Assembly: GCA_024653215.1 (NCBI GenBank)
Contig: JANLFU010000001.1
Coordinates: 369,932 to 433,931 of the forward strand
Reading direction: 5' to 3'
DNA from: Candidatus Saccharicenans sp.
GTDB taxonomy: Bacteria; Acidobacteriota; Aminicenantia; Aminicenantales; Saccharicenantaceae
Length of the DNA: 64,000 bases
Shown here: piece after piece, positions 60,191 to 64,000 of the stretch
Position numbering within the stretch: the stretch's first letter is position 1
Layout: every line of letters begins with the position of its first letter
Program-made: the position numbers and the translations under genes
Notes under the pieces: model-generated
What the model saw: only the letters and a program-made list of their open reading frames with translations
What the model was told of the DNA's origin: nothing
Database searches by the model: none

Positions 60191-61447
60191 ATGTGGAAGA
60201 CGGAGGGAAATTTTCCTCTTTGCGGTGAGCGACGTTATATCGTCCACATCGACCTTGATGCTTTTTTCGCCTCGGTGGAGGTGCTGCTCAACCCGGAGCT
60301 TAAAGGAAAGCCGGTGGTGGTCGGCGGGCTGCCGCACGAGCGCGGGGTGGCTTCCACCTGCTCTTATGAAGCGCGGAAGTATGGTGTCCGGTCCGGAATG
60401 CCGCTTCGCCAGTGTTACAAGCTGTGTCCCCAGGCTGTCTTTGTCCGCGGCAACTACCACATCTACCAGGCTTTTTCCGAAAAGTTTTTCCGCATCCTGC
60501 ATGAATACACCCCGGATGTGGAAGAAGCCTCGCTCGATGAAGCCTACCTGGAATTCACCCGCTGCCGGCACCTCTATCCGTCTTTCAGCGAGGCGGCCCG
60601 GGAAATCAAGCGCCGGGTGGAAAAAGAGCTGGGGCTCAGTGTCTCGGTGGGGGCGGCTTCCAACAAAATCCTGGCCAAGCTGGCCACCAGAAAAGCCAAG
60701 CCCGGCGGGTTTTTTGAACTGAAGCCCGGCCAGGAGCAGGAATTTCTGCGGGAACTGGACATCTCGGAGATTCCGGGCATAGGTCCGAAAGCCCAGGTCA
60801 TGCTGCGGCTGCTCAACGTCCATAAAATAGCCGACCTGTGGCAGGTGCCGCTGGGAACCCTGCGCTCGCTTTTTGGCGTTACGGGCGATGAGTTTTATCT
60901 TCTGTCGCGGGGTATAGATTACCGGCCGCTTTCGGTTTCCGGCAAGCCGAAATCCTTCTCCCGCGAAACCACCTTTCTTCAGGACATCTGGGACCGGGAC
61001 CTGCTGCTGGCTCATCTGTCCTATCTCTGCGACCGGCTGGCTCTGAGCCTGAGGCAGGAAAAATACTACGCCCGGGTGATTGAGGTTAAAGCCCGCTATT
61101 CTGATTTTAAGACCGTGAGCCGGCGCCGGGTGCTGTCGCTTCCGGTCCAGGAAACCGGCCGTATCTACCGCGTGGCGGAAGAGCTTTTCCTGGAGCTCTG
61201 GGAAGGTTCGCGCCTGGCCCTGCGGCTGGTGGGAGTGAAGGGCAGCGACCTGGTTGAAGCCCGGCATCTTTCCCTTTTTGAACTTTACTCCGAGCGGGAA
61301 GAAAGGCTCTGCCAGGCCCTCGACCGGGTGCGGGAAAAATACGGGTTTAACGCCCTGCTTACCGTGCGGGAGAAGATGCTGAGTGAAGTTTATGAGGAAG
61401 ATCGCGGGCGGGGTTTTATCCTGAAGACCGCTTCTTTAACTAGATGA
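60191..61447 (+). CDS. Y-family DNA polymerase (DinB/Pol IV-like)
   Basis: A 418-residue translesion polymerase. The metal-binding residues are intact: D21 and D23 in HIDLDAFFASVE and D116/E117 in SLDEAYLEF, so it should be active, unlike inactive ImuB proteins. RGVASTCSYEARKYGVRSGMPLRQCYKLCP is the family finger-type region, and GLSVSVGAASNKILAKLATRKAKPGGFF the palm/thumb. Near the C-terminus, HLSLF resembles the beta-clamp-binding QLxLF. It sits between lexA and dnaE and is likely LexA-controlled. Its codon usage (Leu CTT, Arg CGC) resembles the following gene. Confidence 0.94.
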   Translation: MWKTEGNFPLCGERRYIVHIDLDAFFASVEVLLNPELKGKPVVVGGLPHERGVASTCSYEARKYGVRSGMPLRQCYKLCPQAVFVRGNYHIYQAFSEKFFRILHEYTPDVEEASLDEAYLEFTRCRHLYPSFSEAAREIKRRVEKELGLSVSVGAASNKILAKLATRKAKPGGFFELKPGQEQEFLRELDISEIPGIGPKAQVMLRLLNVHKIADLWQVPLGTLRSLFGVTGDEFYLLSRGIDYRPLSVSGKPKSFSRETTFLQDIWDRDLLLAHLSYLCDRLALSLRQEKYYARVIEVKARYSDFKTVSRRRVLSLPVQETGRIYRVAEELFLELWEGSRLALRLVGVKGSDLVEARHLSLFELYSEREERLCQALDRVREKYGFNALLTVREKMLSEVYEEDRGRGFILKTASLTR

Positions 61448-61560
61448 GGAAACAGAAAAGGGGAAAAAGGTCTGTGGAAGGAGAAAAATTGAAAGATGAA
61501 GAATGGAGAATGGAGAAAAATGGGAAAAGAATGGGTAGCAACCGGTGGATTCTGATATGA
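61444..61560 (+). CDS. Small basic ORF overlapping the end of the Y-family polymerase gene
   Basis: ATG 61444 overlaps the polymerase stop (ATGA) and opens 38 codons (MRKQKRGKRSVEGEKLKDEE onward) rich in Lys, Arg and Glu. The plus strand is purine-rich here, and purine-rich DNA lacks stop codons, so the frame may be accidental. No motif is seen. Confidence 0.2.
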   Translation: MRKQKRGKRSVEGEKLKDEEWRMEKNGKRMGSNRWILI

Positions 61561-61567
61561 GAAGTAA

Positions 61568-61684
61568 ATGAATTTCAGAATGACGGGACTGGAAAGGCTG
61601 CTAATGGAAAGAAGCAAAAATGAAAGAAGAGCAGACAGAGAATTAAAACAATACAGGAGACAAAAGCCGGTTAGACGGAGTTGA
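61568..61684 (+). CDS. Small basic ORF just upstream of the dnaE-type gene
   Basis: ATG 61568 opens 38 codons (MNFRMTGLERLLMERSKNER onward), very basic. It ends 2 bases before the dnaE ATG. A helix with regular Leu and Arg spacing is suggested. The same caution about purine-rich sequence applies. It might help position dnaE translation. Confidence 0.22.
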   Translation: MNFRMTGLERLLMERSKNERRADRELKQYRRQKPVRRS

Positions 61685-61686
61685 GC

Positions 61687-64000
61687 ATGTTTGTTCCTTT
61701 GAGGGTTCATTCGGTGTTCAGTCGCGGTGAGGGAAGTATCATCCTGGAAGAGCTGGTGCAGTGGGCTGAAAGAAACCGGCTTCCGGCCGTGGCTCTCACC
61801 GATATCGGGGCTTTTTACGGCTGGGGGAAGTGGAAGGCTCTTAGCGAGGGGCGCGGTTTCAGGCCCGTGTTCGGCTGCGAGCTCGAGCTCGATTTTCCGG
61901 AGAAGGGCAGCCTCTATGTTTTCCTGGTCAGGGAGAAAAAGGGCTATCACCGGCTGCTCGAGATTTTTAACCGCCGGCAGTTTCTTGAACCTGAAGGACT
62001 TATCACCATTTTCCTTCTGCCTGAAAACCTGCCTGTTTCTGAAGCGGAAATGGAAGAGCAGGTGAGTGCGGTAAAAAGGATTCAGGAACATGTTCCGGAA
62101 GATTTTTATCTCGGCTGCGGACTGGAAAATTTTGAGGCCGCGGAGTGGCTGGCGCGGCGCTCGGGTATTCCGCTTCTCTGGACCGCACCGCTCAAGTATC
62201 TGTCGAGTCCACAGCGCCTGGTGCTGCTTCGAGCCATAGAACAGAAGATCCCTTACCCGCCGGAGCTTAAAAAACTTTCTCCGGTGCTCGGGAATTATGG
62301 TCCCGAGCAGGAGAAAATCGCCTTCAAAAAATACGGCGACCGGCTTAAAGAGGTCTTTCGCCGGCACTTGGAGGTGGCGGAGAAGATAGATTTCTTGTTT
62401 GAGAACATCGTCCCGCCGCTTCCCCCGGACCTTTTCCCCTTCACCCTGCGCCAGGTGATAAACGAAAAGCTCTCCCGGCTAAAAAATCTCAGCTGGAAGG
62501 AAAGAGAAAGAGCCGTGCGGGAGCTCCAGGTGGTGGAAGAAAGCGGCTTTGCTCCTTACTTCCTGGTGGTCCACGACGTGGTGGAGTTTGCCCGGCGCCG
62601 GGGCATCTACCACAACCTCCGCGGTTCGGGCGCTTCTTCTTACCTGGCTTACCTTCTGGGAATTTCCCGGCTCAACCCGGTAAAATACGACCTTTATTTC
62701 GAGCGGTTCTTAAACCGCGGCCGGCCCGACCCGCCTGACTTTGACCTGGATTTTGACTCCAGCCGCCGCGATGAGGTTCTCGATTATGTTCTCAAGCGCT
62801 ACGGTTCTGGTAAGACTGGCGCGGCTTATGTCTGCAGCCTGAAAAATTACCGGGCCCGCTCGGCGCTTTATGAAACGGCCAGGGCCTTTGGCCTCCCGCC
62901 GGAAGAAGCCCGGTCCATGAGCAAGAAGGTGCCGATGTTCGCCGAGCCGGATTATCTTCGGGAGATGCCGCCCCGGGCCGGCTATCTTGAAGTCTGGAAG
63001 CTGGCCTCGGAGCTTTCCGGAGTTTTTGCCGAAATTTCGCTTCACGTGGGCGGGGTGATACTGACGCCGGCGCCGGCCGACCGCTTCCTTCCGCTGGAAG
63101 TGTCGGCCAAAGGACTTCTGATGTGCCATTACGACCGCGACACGGTAGAAGAGCTCAAGCTCATCAAGCTGGACCTTCTTTCCACCCGCGGCCTGACGGC
63201 CATCTCCGAAACCAGGAAGGCGCTGCGGCTCGAACATATCCCGCCGGATGACCCGAAAACCTATGCCCTTCTCCGGGAAGCCCGGACCATCGGCTGCTTC
63301 CAGGTGGAAAGTCCGGCCATGATGAACCTGCTGCGCCGGATGAAGCCGGAAAACCTCGGCGATTTAATCCATGCCCTGGCCCTGATCAGACCCGGTCCAA
63401 CGGAAAGCGGGATGAAGGAAGCCTACCTCAGGCGCCGCGAGGGACGGCCCCTTCCAGAAGACCCGCTTCTTTCCCGGGTGCTTCCGGAAACCGGCGGCCT
63501 GATGTTCTACGAGGAGCAGGTGATGCAGGTGGCCGAACGGGTGGCCGGCTTTCCGCCGGAAGAAGGGGAGATACTCCGCCGCCAGCTTAAAAAGCGCCGG
63601 GTGGAGGAGAATCTTCGCCGGAAGTTTTTCGAGCAGGCCCTCGGCCGCGGTTATTCGGAAGATGAAGTTCAAAACCTCTGGCAGAAGATGGAAAAGTTTT
63701 CCGCCTATTCCTTCAACCGGGCCCACAGCGCTTCCTATGCCCTGATGGCTTACGAGGCGGTTTACCTGAAGGCTCATCATCCACTGGTTTATATGACCGC
63801 GGTGCTCAACGCCGGCGGCGGTTATTACCAGCTTCCGGAGTACGTGGAAGAAGCCAAGAGGCTGGGAATTACCATCCTGGGACCGGATGTCAACCGGAGC
63901 GGGTACCGATTCCAGGTGGAAGGGCGGGGGATAAGGGTTGGCCTGGGGCTGGTAAAAAGTCTCACGGTCAGGACCATTGAAAGAATCATCAGGGAGCGGG
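61687..64000 (+). CDS. DnaE-type DNA polymerase III alpha subunit (error-prone DnaE2-like), 3' end cut by window
   Basis: At least 771 codons of a C-family polymerase alpha. The PHP domain begins FVPLRVHSVFSRGEGS (compare E. coli FVHLRVHSDYSMIDG), has lost the usual His pair, and so probably lacks its own exonuclease. The catalytic aspartates are in PDPPDFDLDFDSSRRDEV. The region around CHYDRDTVEELKLIKLDLL and the palm SFNRAHSASYALMAYEAVYLKA follow. Placed after lexA and a Y-family polymerase, it is probably the DnaE2/ImuC type used for translesion synthesis, not the replicase. The C-terminus is outside the window, so clamp and tau contacts cannot be checked. Confidence 0.88.
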   Translation, partial: MFVPLRVHSVFSRGEGSIILEELVQWAERNRLPAVALTDIGAFYGWGKWKALSEGRGFRPVFGCELELDFPEKGSLYVFLVREKKGYHRLLEIFNRRQFLEPEGLITIFLLPENLPVSEAEMEEQVSAVKRIQEHVPEDFYLGCGLENFEAAEWLARRSGIPLLWTAPLKYLSSPQRLVLLRAIEQKIPYPPELKKLSPVLGNYGPEQEKIAFKKYGDRLKEVFRRHLEVAEKIDFLFENIVPPLPPDLFPFTLRQVINEKLSRLKNLSWKERERAVRELQVVEESGFAPYFLVVHDVVEFARRRGIYHNLRGSGASSYLAYLLGISRLNPVKYDLYFERFLNRGRPDPPDFDLDFDSSRRDEVLDYVLKRYGSGKTGAAYVCSLKNYRARSALYETARAFGLPPEEARSMSKKVPMFAEPDYLREMPPRAGYLEVWKLASELSGVFAEISLHVGGVILTPAPADRFLPLEVSAKGLLMCHYDRDTVEELKLIKLDLLSTRGLTAISETRKALRLEHIPPDDPKTYALLREARTIGCFQVESPAMMNLLRRMKPENLGDLIHALALIRPGPTESGMKEAYLRRREGRPLPEDPLLSRVLPETGGLMFYEEQVMQVAERVAGFPPEEGEILRRQLKKRRVEENLRRKFFEQALGRGYSEDEVQNLWQKMEKFSAYSFNRAHSASYALMAYEAVYLKAHHPLVYMTAVLNAGGGYYQLPEYVEEAKRLGITILGPDVNRSGYRFQVEGRGIRVGLGLVKSLTVRTIERIIRER

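Noticed and set aside
59573..61267. Long antisense frames opposite lexA/dinB (564 codons), and likewise at 36047-37537, 49098-50471 and 22617-23825
   Set aside because: They lie opposite well-supported genes and mirror their codon bias; none has a ribosome-binding site or recognisable domain.
1..64000. CRISPR arrays, insertion sequences, prophage or integrase
   Set aside because: No repeat-spacer pattern, transposase or integrase motif was seen anywhere in the window.

Overview
The window is one contiguous piece of a moderately GC-rich bacterial chromosome, with no mobile elements, CRISPR arrays, tRNAs or rRNAs that I could recognise. Envelope genes (BamA, Skp, LolE/LolD, many signal peptides and lipoboxes) show a diderm. 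The redox genes point to an anaerobic, fermentative life with electron bifurcation. The mix (NuoEF/Nfn redox complex, LonB, DUF1028, serpin, SpoIID homologue, many secreted propellers and peptidases) resembles Candidatus Aminicenantes or a related lineage. That placement is inference; no marker RNA is present.

Layout. 1-6971: five overlapping or abutting genes for a NuoE/NuoF/NuoG-like module joined to NfnA/NfnB. 7153-9325: RNase HIII and an AlaX-type tRNA editing protein. 9328-11816 (minus): two MacB-like permeases. 12046-17433: a lone pyruvate-kinase C-terminal domain, an RluB-type pseudouridine synthase, LonB (minus) and a GNAT protein. 17452-25385: housekeeping and envelope block ribH-nusB-lysS-lolE-lolD-bamA-skp-fabZ, ended by a strong terminator. 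25452-32497: LolA-like protein, PAS-GGDEF cyclase, small beta-barrel, and a giant M14-type secreted peptidase. 32764-39304: GH97 glycosidase, a long structured leader before a SpoIID-like protein, uppP and speE. 39415-46506: DUF1028 protein, small secreted protein, SDR-type threonine dehydrogenase, a histidine-ammonia-lyase homologue with a Cys in its MIO triad, an SDR, and a beta-lactamase-fold protein without its catalytic residues. 46539-56443: HtrA, MFS transporter, Asp-box propeller protein, thioesterase, a Cys/Met PLP lyase, a TlpA-like lipoprotein and a stand-alone DsbD-alpha domain. 56600-59326: a 30-codon ORF coupled to a lipoprotein serpin, then a 6-bladed propeller. 59537-64000: lexA, a Y-family polymerase and a DnaE-type polymerase cut by the window edge, an apparent SOS mutagenesis cassette.

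Promoters are easy to see: several genes have TTGAxx-17-TAxxAT, often with an extended -10 (TGnTAAAAT or TGnTATAAT). These decide starts for several genes (M14 peptidase, TlpA) and suggest that bamA and lexA are nearly leaderless. The items I find most unusual are the NuoEFG-NfnAB locus whose large subunit has neither an H-cluster nor a visible Mo ligand, the switch-like leader upstream of the SpoIID gene, the ACG triad in the ammonia-lyase, the dead beta-lactamase-fold lipoprotein, and the lexA-dinB-dnaE cassette with its direct-repeat operator candidate.
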